Shown: piece after piece, positions 49,600 through 62,551 of the stretch
How the letters are laid out: the number at the start of each line of letters is the position of its first letter
How positions within the stretch are numbered: the first letter of the stretch is position 1
From: Rotaria socialis
Taxonomy: Eukaryota > Rotifera > Eurotatoria > Philodinida > Philodinidae
DNA: 64,000 nt
Direction: 5' to 3'
NCBI GenBank assembly: GCA_905331475.1
Contig: CAJNYU010000030.1
Coordinates: forward strand, 186,001 to 250,000
Program-made: the position numbers and the translations under genes
The notes under the pieces: model-generated
Told to the model about the DNA's origin: nothing
Database searches by the model: none
What the model saw: only the letters and a program-made list of their open reading frames with translations

Positions 49600-50968
49600 A
49601 TGGCTACTAATAATACTAATAAACCAAATAAAATAATTCTGAAATGGAATAAACAAGAATTAACATTTGACCTTCAATCAACACAAACATTAAGTGAATT
49701 AAAAAGCTTAATTTATGAACAAACAAATATCTTACCCGATCGACAGAAACTAATGGGTTTGAAATTGAAAGTAGCAGGAGCACTAACGAATACGACTACA
49801 ATAGATGAACTAAATCTTTCATCGAAAATCATGCTAATGGGTACACCAGAAGAAGCAATAACGGAATTAAATCTATCAAAACCAGTTCAACCGGATCTAT
49901 CCGAAGGACAAGAAGAAGAACAGCAAGATACAACATGGATCGACGATCCAGATACAATACCATTGGAGAAACGTGAAGAAGTACGAACTAAATTAGAACG
50001 TCGAATCAATACATATCAAGGAAAAATTTTAAATGAACCAAGACAAGGAAAAAAATTACTTGTACTAGATATTGATTATACATTATTCGATCATCGTAGT
50101 GCTGCTGAAACAGGTGCAGAATTAATGAGACCCCATTTACATGAATTTTTAACAACAGCTTATCAACATTATGATATTGGTATATGGTCAGCTACATCTA
50201 TGAAATGGATTGAATCTAAAATGAAATTGCTCGGCGTCGAAGGCATCTCACAAGGTCGCACAACAGATACAACATTTAATTATAAAATTGTTTTCTACAT
50301 GTACGTTATTGTTTGATTTCCCGTTAGAAAAAAAATTGAAATTAATCGAAAAACGATGAGTAAATTGAGGAAGAATATACGTTTATTGTAAGGTTATGAT
50401 CATCTCTCGTTTCGTATGCAGAATCTGCACAAATATTTGCGACGAATTTGAGTATTTCATTTATTTTATTTTTGAAATTGTTCTACTGATCGAAATCTTA
50501 CAGTGAAAAATAGTATTTTTAACTTTCTTTGCAATCAAATAAAATAATGATATCAAAAATTTGTATCACAATGAGAAAAACCGATAAAACCACTTTTTAC
50601 ATTTAGTTTTATTTTTCTTATTTTTCAGGGATTCTGGCGCAATGATATCTGTTTATACGAAAGAATACGGTTTTCAAGATGTTAAACCATTACCTGTCAT
50701 ATGGGAAAAATATCCTACACTTTATTCGGAAAAAAATACAATTATGTTTGATGATGTATCTAGAAATTTTTTATTAAATCCATTAAATGGTTTAAAAATT
50801 CGTCCATTCAAGCGCGCACATTTTACACGTACCACTGACAGAGAACTATTTAATTTAACTCAATATTTAATGATGATATCACAACATGATGATTTCAGTA
50901 GACTTGATCATCGACGTTGGGAACAAATGATTGAACAACAACAATTTATTGAACGACGAAAGAAATGA
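49600..50968 (+). CDS. UBLCP1: Ubiquitin-like domain CTD phosphatase (UBLCP1)
   Basis: Two exons (49600-50300, 50629-50968) give 1041 bases and 346 residues. An N-terminal ubiquitin-like domain (about residues 12-85, with LPDRQKLMGLK) precedes an HAD-type FCP phosphatase domain. The catalytic motif is LVLDIDYTLFDHR (DxDxT, Asp near residue 156), followed by ELMRPHLHEFL, IGIWSATSMKWIE, MFDDVSRNFLLNP and LKIRPFKRAH. It matches animal UBLCP1, a nuclear phosphatase that binds the proteasome through the ubiquitin-like domain and dephosphorylates it. Length is close to the human protein (318) with an extra acidic and Gln stretch between the domains. The start is the first ATG, followed by the expected domain. 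The gene begins about 170 bases after the desaturase remnant. Confidence 0.95.
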
Positions 50969-52060
50969 AAACAAAATTTACTAGAAATACTATTCTTTTT
51001 TTCTCCTCTTTCTGTTTAACTCTCACTTTATGCTATACGAGCAAGCAAAAATCGACATGCAGTAAATATTCCATTGAACTGAATAAAAAACATACTACTG
51101 TAACTTTTAACATGTTAGGCATATACGTATATTGTCAGATATTAATATTATTCATAATAAAGAAGAAAAAAAAATCTTTTATGAAATCTTTTCTACACTA
51201 AAGAAAACAGCGATGTTTGTGAATTAAGAAATCATTCGAATGATGCGCCATATTAAATACGCATTTAAGGCCATCTTCGACTGTACTGATACTGTACTCT
51301 TCATCACAGCGCGCATTTGTATTGCTAATAGATTCGTTTTTATCAGCAATTTTTTTCATCATTGTCGATAATATGTTGACCTTATGGAATGATAAAAACA
51401 ACATCCTCAAGCAGTTATGGTGCACCCATTGTAATGATTGTCAATATGCACATTATATCACCTATTTTTGCACCAAATAGAGTTAGTATTTGTTTGATTA
51501 CATTGCTAATAATCCATCGTTGAATGAAGATGTCTTATTAACCCATAATAGATAACTCCTTCAAATCAATCACATTATTCTTTACAAATAATACAATATC
51601 AACTTTCATTTTCAATATCCATAATTCCAAACGAAAATGACTCGTCAATACAAGCCTATCATGTACCTTTATGTCGCTAATGCCAAAATTTCACTTTGAT
51701 ATTCTGTGCTGTGGCAGACTAGTTGGTTAAACAATCAGTTATTTATCTTCATCGCAGTCAGCTTCCAAAACAATCCAATTATCTACCCTTTGATTAGTTG
51801 CAATAAGCTCTTCTTTTATTGAACGACAATAAATTGCTTTTGTATTGAGAGTCTTACAACATCAAAATATTGTGTGAATTGATAGCTAGCATAGCAGAGA
51901 CACTGTAGGTATCTTTTTCGTCGAATCTTTTATTTTTAGTATTTCTCTTATTTCTCACAAGTTAGCATATAACTACCTGGGAGAATAGAATTCAGAGAGA
52001 TCATAAAGGAATTACATATTGTTAGAGCACAGCGTTGTGATATATTTCAAAGAAACAAGG
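50969..52060. other. Intergenic after UBLCP1
   Basis: AT-rich. Small open frames at 50965-51201 and 51198-51425 have no similarity. No gene or repeat supported; the Ly6 repeat units begin near its end. Confidence 0.45.
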
Positions 52061-52802
52061 CATTCTCCTCAAATATGAAAGTAGAAGTACATCAGATTTA
52101 TGGCAAATGCAAAAAGCTTAAACAGAACTTCGCTTTCATTTTGTGCTTTATTTTAGTGAATTCAAATGGTCTATCTGTGTCTTGCTCACACCATCTGAAA
52201 ATGAAAATAGATTTCGAGTTTCAAATCTGTAAGCTCGATTTTGATTATAATTTCAAGATTTAAATTTCAAATTTTACTTTTCTGTCATTTTTCAGCACTC
52301 AAATCAAGATAAATACAATATTTTTGCATATTTATGTCACATCAACACAGAGATTGGAAGTTAAAATTTGAATTTAATGCCACTGCCAATTTTACTACGC
52401 ATGTACATCTCTGCATACAAGTGATTTTTCAAAACAATCTCAATAAGACAGATCGTTCTCAGTTTATTCGAAAACTGATTTAGGAAATTTTCTCTGCAAG
52501 AAAACTTTCGATTGTGCTCACAAAGTAATCAAAATCTGAAAACAAATCCTTTCTTTCAAGAGAGTTAGAATAGAATATTATTTATATTCAAATAAGGATA
52601 GATTATCATAAAAATACACCAAATGAAATAATTCAAATAATTGTCATGATTATAATTTTTTGTCAACAATTTCGTTTAATAATACTCACAAAACAAGAAG
52701 GAACTGAAAAAAAAGTATGAAAAATACCGTTTAAATCTTTCAAAAGTATCACTTAAATTAGAATTGTAAGTGTTTGCTTCATTATCAATCACTACTGTAA
52801 TA

Positions 52803-53324
52803 ATGGCTGCACTATTTTCATATATTATTCTCAGCAGCGTTGTTTTCTTGGGTAAGAATATTACATTAGTTAACTCAAACGAGAGAATTAATTGTTAGAG
52901 AATAATCAAATTTATTTGTCTTTCTTTCAGCTTTGCAACATGCTGCTACTGGTCTCAGATGTTATTCATGTGATCCATGTGATGTTGTCAATAATAACAC
53001 GTTAATAACTAGCTCCAACGGTGCAGGATATTCATGTTGGGTTAGTATTGAAAACTTCAATATCTATAAAATACCAAATTTATTTTCTATTTCTATTATT
53101 TGCAGAAAACTATTAGGTTGATCGCTACTGGTGTGACTCACACAAGCCGTGGTATTCGTACTAATTGCCAAGAGGAAAATAGCGTCTTTGCTGGAACTGG
53201 TACGCGAACCACTTGTTGTTCATCAGACCTGTGTAATTCAGGCGTTCCTGTCTCGAGCTCGATCGGATTGTCATTGTTTCTAATCATGGCTGGTAGCATC
53301 ATTCAATGTGTTTTCATGCATTGA
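52803..53324 (+). CDS. Ly6/three-finger GPI-anchored-type protein, copy 1
   Basis: Three exons: 52803-52851, 52931-53040, 53106-53324. They encode a signal peptide (MAALFSYIILSSVVFLG), a cysteine-rich domain starting LRCYSCDPC and closing CCSSDLCNSG, and a hydrophobic C-tail (SIGLSLFLIMAGSIIQCVF) suited to a GPI anchor signal. The paired CYSC start and CCxxDxCN end are hallmarks of the Ly6/uPAR three-finger fold. The mature domain is about 85 residues. Secreted or membrane-tethered proteins of this family have varied roles (receptor modulation, septate junctions, complement inhibition); none can be chosen here. The TATA position 87 bases upstream reads TATGAAA, not a consensus. Confidence 0.85.
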
Positions 53325-55782
53325 ATATCATGCATATGATCACAGACATTTAGAAACAATTCCAATATGATAACTAATTTTTCTACGTGATTATTCTTAA
53401 AACAAGTAACTCCTATCTTTTATTTTATTTTTAGCATACTGTCAATAAGTCATGCGTAACTCCAGCTTTATTACATGGGCTACGTTCATTTTTGTAAAAA
53501 GAAAAATTATCTATAGTTGAGAATCTTCTCTCAATCAGTAACTGTCAGCCATGAAATGGCAATGGTCAATACATGATGATTCCTGTGGCAAAGGTTATCT
53601 GTTCAAACAAGTCATGTAACTGTTTATAGAATGATACAATGACTTTGAACAAATCGTTTCTTAATCCACAATCATAAAAAATAATATCTATTAAATGTTC
53701 AAGCGTGCAAGAAGATGACGCAAAGCGCAGCACGGCGAATCATTGTAAATAACTGTTATTGACATATTCAATGAAGAAAAATTAAATTTCAAAGCACTGG
53801 TTTTTATTGCCAACTCACACAGAACCACAAAATGTCCTATGAACTATTTTGTAAGAAATCAAAAAATCTATATACAGCGCTTTAGTATGCCTGAAGTAGT
53901 TTAATTTTCTAGAACAGTTTCTGAAACTGTGGTTGCAGAATATAAAAATTTATCGAACATGAACAAGTGTCTTCATTCGATCGTTGTTCTTTATCAACAG
54001 AATATTTATATCTAAGTATACGAAAGAAATCTTTTATCACTACTTTTCTCCAAATAAAGACCTCTGTCATTCTGTAAAATGTTCAGTTTAGAGTCATATT
54101 TCGATGTTAACTTAACAAATTATGATTTACAAGTCGTATTGACGAATGTCTCAGGACAAACTCAATATTGAGTGATTCTTAAATCATCAATATTGAAAGT
54201 ATCACGGGTCAATCGATAAATTCAAACTTGACTTTGCAGAACTGTGTTTCGGGTATTGTTGATCAGAAGATATTTTCATTTCAAGTAACGCATCGAAATC
54301 ATTTTGGCAATTCACTAATTCTTTCTCTATAATATATATATATACGTATACATCGAAGAGCAACAATCAACTACGTTGCGTCTCGACTTCTGCAAGAATG
54401 CGCAATAAAGTGCGAAGCACCAAATACCCAAAACAAACAAACCTCTCTTGAGTAGAATCAGACTTCTTCCTGGTTTGTTGCAGTGGAAAAATTTGATCTC
54501 ATCCAATCAACTAATATTTCCATCAAAAGAGTTACCGTTGAAAGAAATTGATGACTGCTAAAATCTCCATGGAAAATCTTCTTCCTCAAGTTTTTTGTTG
54601 GTCGCCTCATTTCGAAAACGTTTGTTAATGGAATTACGCTGATTTCTTTGTTTCTTTAATAATTCAATTAATAAATGATATAGTAAGTGGTAGTTAAACG
54701 ATGTTATAGAATAAGGAAAGAACTTTTGCATCATTTACCGCCGATAAAAGAAAATATTGTGAAAATCGGGTTAGAATCTGAATTGATTTGACTTGATTTG
54801 AGTCGAAAAATCGCCGATATATCAATCTTTGTCGAGATGGAATCGTTACTACCTGTTTCCAGACTTGCGACAACACATTCTGTTCTCTGACCAAACAGCG
54901 CTCGAAAAACACGAGCTTGCAAGGAACTTTGCAAATTATACGCTGAACAATAACTAAGAAAATAAAACATCAAGTGCGACTTTATCTGTTTACATGTATT
55001 ACAGCTGTAAATACAGCTGATGATAGGCAATGAAATATTCAATCGATCGAATAGATCTTGGTAGATTTTTCTTCGTAATGAATTTTAACTTCAAACAGTT
55101 CATTGGTTGAGATCAAAACTTTCAAATATAACAAAAGAGTGAGAAGCCTCATTCCATTCCTGAGTTTGATTGTTCCGAGTAATTCGGAATCTCGGCTTCA
55201 CACTTTATGTCGTATACTTGACGGCGTCGAGATGTCATCTAGTTATATGTGTTCTTCTCTCTGCATCTAAAAACGAAAATACGCTTCGAATTTCAGATTT
55301 GATTTTAACTTCAAGCATCAAATTTCAAATAATATATTTCTCTTAGTTTTCAGCATTCAAATTAAGACAAAAATAATATTTTTGTATACTCAGGTAACAC
55401 TCGCATAGAGACTAGAATTTGAAACTGCAGTTGAATTCAACTTTACATTTTACTATGCGTGTACATCTCTGGATCTATGTTTTACTGTGATTTTTCAAAA
55501 TAATCTCAGCTAGACTGTTCTTAGTTTATCCGAAAACTGATTCAAATATTTTTCTCTGCAAGAAACATTTCGAGGGTGTTCACTGAGTAGTAAAAATCTG
55601 AAAACAAATCTGTTATGTCAAGAGACTTAGGATAGAATTACATTCGTATTCAAATAACGATAGATTACCATGAAAAAATATACCGAATGCAATAGTTTAC
55701 CATGGTTGCCAAGATTGAAAGTTTATTCGTCAACAATTTCGTTTAATAATACTCACAAAAAAAGAAGGAACGGATAAAACAG
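53325..55782. other. Spacer between Ly6 copies 1 and 2
   Basis: Contains duplicated flanking sequence shared with the other units (see the segmental duplication) and a TA microsatellite near 54331-54343. Open frames at 54694-54912 and 54731-55042 (minus strand) have no recognisable product. No additional gene is supported. Confidence 0.45.
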
Positions 55783-55789
55783 TATAAAT
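55783..55789 (+). promoter_or_regulatory. TATA-box-like site of Ly6 copy 2
   Basis: TATAAAT lies 90 bases before the ATG of copy 2. At the same aligned place copy 1 has TATGAAA and copy 3 has TATAGAA, so only copy 2 keeps a consensus. Confidence 0.45.
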
Positions 55790-55872
55790 GCTGCCGCCTG
55801 ACTCTTTAATAAGCATCAGTCGAATAAAACTTGTAGTAAGTGTTTGCTTCATTATCAATCACTACTGTAATA

Positions 55873-56394
55873 ATGGCTGTACCATTTTCATATATTATTC
55901 TCAGCAGCGTTGTTTTCTTGGGTAAGAATATTACATTAGTTAACTCAAACGAGAGAATTAATTGTTAGAGAATAATCAAATTTATTTGTCTTTCTTTCAG
56001 CTTTGCAACATGTTGCTACTGGTCTCAGGTGTTATTCATGTGATCCATGTGATGCTGTCAATAATAACACGTTAATAACTAGCTCCAACGGTGCAGGATA
56101 TTCATGTTGGGTTCGTATTGAAAACTTCAATATCTATAAAATACCAAATTTATTTTCTATTTCTATTATTTGTAGAAAACTATTACGTTGGCAGCTAGTG
56201 TTGTGACTCACACAAGACGTGGTATTCTCGCTAACTGCAAAGAGGAAAATAGCGTCTTTGCTGGAACTGGTACGCGAACCACTTGTTGTTCATCAGACCT
56301 GTGTAATTCAGGCATTCCTGTCTCGAGCTCGATCGGATTTTCATTGTTTCTAATCATGGCTGGTAGCATCATTCAATGTGTTTTCATGCATTGA
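55873..56394 (+). CDS. Ly6/three-finger GPI-anchored-type protein, copy 2
   Basis: Exons 55873-55921, 56001-56110 and 56176-56394, with the same splice sites and lengths as copy 1. Signal peptide MAVPFSYIILSSVVFLG, CYSCDPC start, CCSSDLCNSG end and hydrophobic tail are intact. Against copy 1 there are about a dozen amino-acid changes, concentrated in the segment from TIRLIATGVTHTSRG to NCKEEN. Intron 1 appears identical to copy 1, and intron 2 differs at only two positions. It is likely functional, and the only copy with a consensus TATA box. Confidence 0.85.
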
Positions 56395-59219
56395 ATATTA
56401 TGCATATGATCACAGACATTTAGAAACAATTCCAATATGATAACTAATTTTTCTTCACAATTTTCCTTCAAATAAACTATTTCTATCTATTATATGATTT
56501 ATTTCATACTGCATATAAATCGTGTGTAAGTGACATCGGTTACTTTGATTTTTGGCGAAAAGAATTATCTATAATCGACAATATGTTCGTAATCACTGAT
56601 TGCCAGCTATGAAATGATAATTGTCAATAGATGATCGATCATAGAAAAGATATGAAAACGAAGTAGAATCAAGAAAAATGTTGCATAAACGTTGCAATTT
56701 CAGCATGCCAATATGCATACACGAGACATAGATAATTTTTCTTTCACTCAATACACGATTTTGCTTCACTGTCAATAAATGCATGAAATCCTCAATAAAC
56801 TTAAGTTCTTGTCAGGTTTTTTTTGAATCAATAGTTTTATTTCACTCAATAAATATTGATAAAAGATGAAATCGATGCGACGAGATTGTTAGATCGATCA
56901 AAAGTATGGTGAATTTGTGGTGTGGCTTTCATTGAAGTGTTACTGATTTTTTAGGGTACTTAGATTTATCGTCAGAAGCTAGCTGATTTCGATGGCGAAG
57001 TTTTTATATCCAAACAAGTCATGTAATTGTTTGCAGAATGATACAATAGCTTCGTACGAATCGTTTTGGTCTTCGCAATAGCAAAACATAATACGTTTTA
57101 AATGTTCAAACATTGAAAGAGGCGATATAAAGCGCAGAAAAAGAAAATGCTCGTCAAACGCATAACATAACCTAATATTAACATCGTACATGATTACAAA
57201 TCACTGTTATCGAAACTTTATTATTGAAATATTAGACGAAGAAAGATCAAATTCCAGAGAACTGTTTTTTTTACAGTCAACTCACATAGGGACCCAATGC
57301 CCAATAAACTATTTTGTAGGGAATTAAAAAATGCATATAAAACGTTTTAATATGCCTGAAGTAAATGCAATGAAAATGAGTAAGTATACGAAAGCAACCT
57401 TTTGTGACTACTGTTCTCCGAATAAAGACCTCTGGCATCCTGTGAACGGTTCAGTTTGGAAGCATATTCCCGTGTTAACTTCACAAATTCTGATTTGCGA
57501 ATAACACTTATGAGTTTAGTAGGTTTAATTCAAAAATAGTCAATGTTACAAGGCTCAATGCAAAACTAGAAACTTGACTTTTTGAGAATTTTCTTGCAAG
57601 TTTTCTTGATTAAAAGATATTTTCGTTCTAACTAACACATTGAAATCATGTTGACAAGTCGGCAATTTTTTCTCTAAAATGCGCATGATTTTATCATAAT
57701 AGGAAATAAGAACTGTTTGCATCGGCTTCATTTTTTTTTTTGAAATTTGATATTTTCTCAGTTGAGGAACAACTGTATGATTCAACAAAATATACAAAAT
57801 TTGTACATCTCAGTTATTCTACATTGAGTTTTGTTTTATGGCGATGCCAATCATTGCAAATGTCCTATCTGATGATCAGCTGACTTCGCAGGAACCCTCA
57901 AAACTTTTAAAAGAAATATTTAGAAATCAGTAGTCTCAAATATATAGGATGCTAGCTTCTTCTACAAAAAATATTTAGACATCTTAAAAGCATTACTGCG
58001 TACAGTATTATAGATAATAGTGTGTTTTAACATGTAAAGATTGAAATCAATAATAAGATCTTTAAACGGTAAAATAAATTGAATAGCATTCGTTTCTACA
58101 GAAATAACAAAAACAAATTTGCGTTCGCTCTATTTCACCCATATATGTCAAATAAAGATCATTTAAAAACACATTTATAGTTTAAAGAAAATAAACAATA
58201 TTTTTGATCAATAATATGTTAATACTATTTTGTATAAAATGCATTTAAATGTTGATAATATGAGTAGAACATATTAGAAGAATATGTAACTCTTATCACA
58301 AATGAATCTATAGTTTTTCGAGAAAAATATAGGAAATATAGGCCGACTTCGATGCCAGACCAAGGTCTATTAGCATGTGTTCAAAAGTTGATTTCAATTG
58401 AACATTACACGATCTCGAGGATTTATTATTTATCATCAGCAGTAAAACTTTAGATTTGGTTTAGCGTTGATCTGGAGAATAGAAAATGAGAAAATATTCG
58501 TCGCAACGGAATATAGAAGTATCGAGATGGAATTGCTGCTATCGGCTCTCAAACTTTCCACAACACATTCTGTTCTCTTACAAGCAATGCTTCATAAACA
58601 CAAAACTGCAAATGTCAAGCTGAACGATAATTAAGACGAAAACCAGTAAGTACTACTCTATCAATTTATATGTATTGCAGAAGAGATAACGAAATATTCA
58701 ATCGACCTAATAGATCGTGGTAGATTTTTCTTTGTTATAAATTCTATGATGGTTGTTTTTCAATAATATTGCAACTTCAAGTTGTTGATTGATTAAGGTA
58801 AAATTCTTCAAATGTAACAAAGCAGTAGGGAACCACATTCTATTCAATAGATAATTAGTACCTCGCCATAAAAGTCGTTGTTAGGATAAAACATATAGAA
58901 ATATTTTTGATTTTATTCCTAGGTTTGATTGTTTCTGGTTATTTGGAATTTCTGCTTCACACTCTATATCGTATCCTTGACTAAATTGAGATGCTAGCTA
59001 GTTATCTATGTTTTGCTCGATGCATCGATATTCTCAGATCGAGTGTGCTCGGAAAATCATGAATCATGAAGATCTCAAAAAGAAATCCTTTCTGTCAAGA
59101 CAGTTAAAATATAATTATACTCCTATTCAATTAACGATGAATCGATACAAAGGAAGAAAGCAATAAACTGAATGGCAACATTCGCAATAGTTATCCAGAT
59201 TGTAAGTTTCCTTGTCAGC
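56395..59219. other. Spacer between Ly6 copies 2 and 3
   Basis: Diverged duplicated flank of the Ly6 unit plus AT-rich sequence. Minus-strand open frames at 56593-56784, 56979-57191 and 57555-57797 have no recognised similarity. No gene supported. Confidence 0.45.
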
Positions 59220-59350
59220 GATTTCGTTTACTGATACTCACAAAAAAAGGAACGGAGAAAAGAGTATAGAACCTATTGCTCGACTCTTTCAAAAGCATCA
59301 CTTGAGATAGAACTGTAAAGATTTGCTTCATTATTAATTACTACCTAAAA

Positions 59351-59850
59351 ATGGCTATGCCGTTTTCTTATATTATTCTCAGTAGCATCGTTTTCTTCGA
59401 TAAGCATATTACATTAGTTACTCAAATGTAGGAATTAATTGTTGGAGAATAATCAAATTCATTTGTCTTTCTTTCAGTCTTGCAGCATGCTGCTATTGGG
59501 CTTGTGTGTTATTCGTGTGATGGATGTGATAATGTCAATAATAGCACGACAATAGCAACTGGAATCGAAACTTTAGGGTATTCATGTTGGGTTAGTATTG
59601 AAAACTTCAATATCTATAAAATACCAAATTTATTTTCTATTTCTATTATTTGTAGAAAACTATTACGTTGGCTGTGCCTCTTGTAACTTACGCACAACGT
59701 GGTATTATAAGTAACTACCAAGAGCAAAATAGCGTCATTGCTGGAGCTGGTGTGCGAACCGCTTGTTGTTCAACAGACAGATGTAATTCAGGTATTCCTC
59801 TACCGAGCTCGACCGGATTGGTATTGTTTCTAATCAATCATGTCTGGTAG
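59351..59850 (+). pseudogene. Ly6/three-finger copy 3, decaying
   Basis: Exon equivalents are 59351-59399, 59478-59590 and 59656-59850. The fold core is still readable (LVCYSCDGCD, then ACCSTDRCNSG). Three defects are seen. The intron 1 donor reads ATAAG where copies 1 and 2 have GTAAG. One cysteine is lost (NYQEQN replaces NCQEEN). A small insertion near 59836 shifts the frame in the C-tail, ending it early at 59850 and removing most of the GPI signal. If the AT donor is not used, translation would stop soon after the signal peptide. It could still be expressed as a secreted variant using an alternative donor, but decay is the simplest view. Confidence 0.75.
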
Positions 59851-60628
59851 CTTAAGTAAATGTATTTTGATTCATTGAATATAATAAATAAACGATTCCA
59901 ATGTAATAACTATTTTTCTTTAAATAAAATACTCCTATCTATTATTTTATTTTTATCATACTTCCCATAAATCATGTTTATTCATGTCTTCATTGTATAG
60001 GTTCTTTGCATTTTTACAAAACAAAAAGGTTATCTATAGTTGAGAATATTTTCTCAATCATCAATTGCCAGATATGAAATGGCAATGGTCAATCAATGAT
60101 CGATCATGAAAACAAATAAGAAATAAATAGAAGGATCCCTAAGCATTGCAATTACATCTTGGCAACATTCATGCATGAGAGGAAGCTAATTTTCCTCGTA
60201 CTCTATACGGAATCTTGTTTCGCTATCAATAAATCCATGAGATGTTCAATAAGCTCAAATTCTTTTCAGATTTATGAATCACTGTTGAACGTATCACTGA
60301 CGAATGGAAAAATACAAACGAGACTTTTCAGAATTTTCTTTCAAATATTTGTAAAATAGTTTTCGTGACTCTTTGAAAGGCATCTAACAAAAAAAGACTG
60401 TTTTCTATGATGACGGATATTGGCGTCCTCTATAAAGATATTTATCCCGCACATCACAATGGTTTCATAATAGTTATCGATCGATCAGGATTTTATCAAA
60501 CAACGGTCATACTGGATTGGAATCGTTGTTTTTATTGTTTTTGCTTCGACATTTGATTGAATTTTTTTATGATTATCATGATATATATGTTTTATGTTTA
60601 GATTTGAGATTCCTTTATATTAATAAAC
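59851..60628. other. Intergenic between Ly6 copy 3 and GOT2
   Basis: The first part is the shared 3' flank of the Ly6 unit (to about 60240). The remainder should contain the GOT2 promoter. No gene seen. Confidence 0.5.
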
Positions 60629-62322
60629 ATGAGCGTTCGTCAAACACTTACTTTAACAAGTAAACATCAATTATGGATCCTATCTCAATTTCCGCGTCTT
60701 GCTTCGACAAAGTAAATTTATCATGTTAAATTTTTATTGTACAAACAGAAAATATGTAATTGATTGACTTTTGTTTAGCTCATGGTGGTCCAATGTCGAA
60801 ATGGGTCCGCCAGATGCAATTCTTGGTGTTACAGAAGCCTTTAAACGGGATACTAATCCAAAAAAAAGTAAACATCAATTATTGTTCAATGATTTTTCGG
60901 TAACTCACCTTGTTTTAAAGTTAATTTGGGCGTTGGAGCTTATCGTACCGACGAGGGCAAACCATTTGTTCTTGAAAGTGTTAAAAAAGCAGAAACACTA
61001 ATTGCTAATGAAAATCTCGATAAAGAATATGCACCTATATCTGGTGTACTCGACTTTTGTCAAGCAAGTGCAAAATTAGCTTTTGGTGACAATTCACGAG
61101 TTATCAAAGATCAACTAGTATGTAAACAATGGCGACTTCTTATTGATAATCTATTTGTTTTTATTTCTTAGTATGCTACAGTACAAGGTATCAGTGGAAC
61201 AGGTTCACTTCGTATTGGAGCTACATTTCTCGTAAGTCGATTGATTTATGTTTTCGTAAAGAAACATAATTACATTTGTAGGCGAAATTTTTTCCTGGAA
61301 ATAAAATTATCTATTTACCAAATCCATCATGGGGTAATCATACACCAATTATGAAACATGCTGGGCTCGATGTTAAATCATATCGATATTATGACCCGAA
61401 AACTTGTGGTTTTGACTTTAATGGCGCAAAAGAAGACATTGAAAAAATTCCAGAAAATTCAATTATTCTTTTTCATGCATGTGCAGTAAGTGGTTTAATT
61501 TGTTTTTCTTTTATAGTCAATTTATATTTTTATTTTGCAAAGCACAATCCAACCGGTGTTGATCCTCGACCTGAACAATGGAAAGAACTATCTGCGATTG
61601 TTAAAAAACGTAAATTATTTGTCTTTATGGATATGGCTTATCAAGGTTTTGCTAGTGGAAATATTGATGAAGATGCATTCGCAGTTAGAAAATTTGTTGA
61701 AGATAAACATAATCTTATTTTAGCACAATCTTATGCTAAAAATATGGGTAGATAGTATTGACGAGTAGTTTTATTAAATAATACTTTTGAATTTTTCATT
61801 TTCAAGGTCTCTATGGTGAACGTGTCGGTGCATTCACTGCTGTTTGTGAAGATAAAGATGAAGTCGAACGAGTTATGTCTCAAATAAAAATTTTAATTCG
61901 ACCCATGTATTCAAATCCACCCGTACATGGTGCACGTATTGCAGCTAAAATTTTAAACCAAGCAGATCTTCGTTCAATTTGGTTGAAAGAAGTTAAATAT
62001 ATGGCTGATCGTATTATAACTATGCGTCAACAATTAGTTGATAATTTAAAAAACAATGGTTCAAAAAAGAATTGGCAACATATAACAGATCAAATTGGTA
62101 TGTTTTGCTTTACTGGTCTTAATCAACAACAGGTAAGTTGTTAGAGTAAAAATTAAACAAAAAAGAAATCATAGCCATTTGTCTCTGTTTTTAATTTAGT
62201 CTGAACGATTAATCAAAGATTTTTCCGTTTATTTAACAAAAGATGGGCGTATTTCAATGGCTGGTGTTACATCGAAAAATAATGCATATCTAGCCAATGC
62301 AATGCATGAAGTCACTAAATAA
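60629..62322 (+). CDS. GOT2: Mitochondrial aspartate aminotransferase
   Basis: Eight exons (60629-60711, 60779-60867, 60921-61117, 61172-61231, 61282-61485, 61543-61747, 61807-62132, 62200-62322) sum to 1287 bases and 428 residues, against about 430 for human GOT2. The N-terminus ([16 protein letters not shown]...RLASTK) is a mitochondrial targeting peptide. The enzyme starts [21 protein letters not shown]-fold landmarks are [53 protein letters not shown] and the PLP-binding lysine in SYAKNMG. It interconverts aspartate and 2-oxoglutarate with oxaloacetate and glutamate, and serves the malate-aspartate shuttle. A CISD3 gene follows 230 bases downstream. Confidence 0.96.
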
Positions 62323-62551
62323 GAATGCCAAGAAGAAAAAAGAAATGCAATATGACTTTTGATTCCAGTGAAAGAGAAACAGAAGAACCCAAAACATCTT
62401 AGTTTTTATCATTTTGTTTCCCTTGCTCAAATATATGCATTCTTTGATGATTTTTTTCCGTTGAATAACGATATTTACAATGACCATAATTAGTTTTTGA
62501 TTTCTGAGGAAAAACGAAATAATAGATTTTATGAGTCGTTTTTTCTTTCAG

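Larger units (their letters stand above)
52060..60300 (+). repeat. Three tandem 3-3.5-kb segmental duplications with Ly6 genes
   Basis: The Ly6 genes start at 52803, 55873 and 59351, so spacing is about 3.07 and 3.48 kb. Homology is not limited to the genes. Upstream blocks correspond (for example cgcatgtacatctctg near 52397 and the related copy near 55454), as do the 140 bases before each ATG. Downstream blocks also correspond (tgaaatggcaatggtcaat near 53555 and 60075; cacaacacattctgttctct near 54870 and 58560). The third unit is shorter and most diverged. This is a tandem segmental duplication, not a gene-only duplication. Confidence 0.8.
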
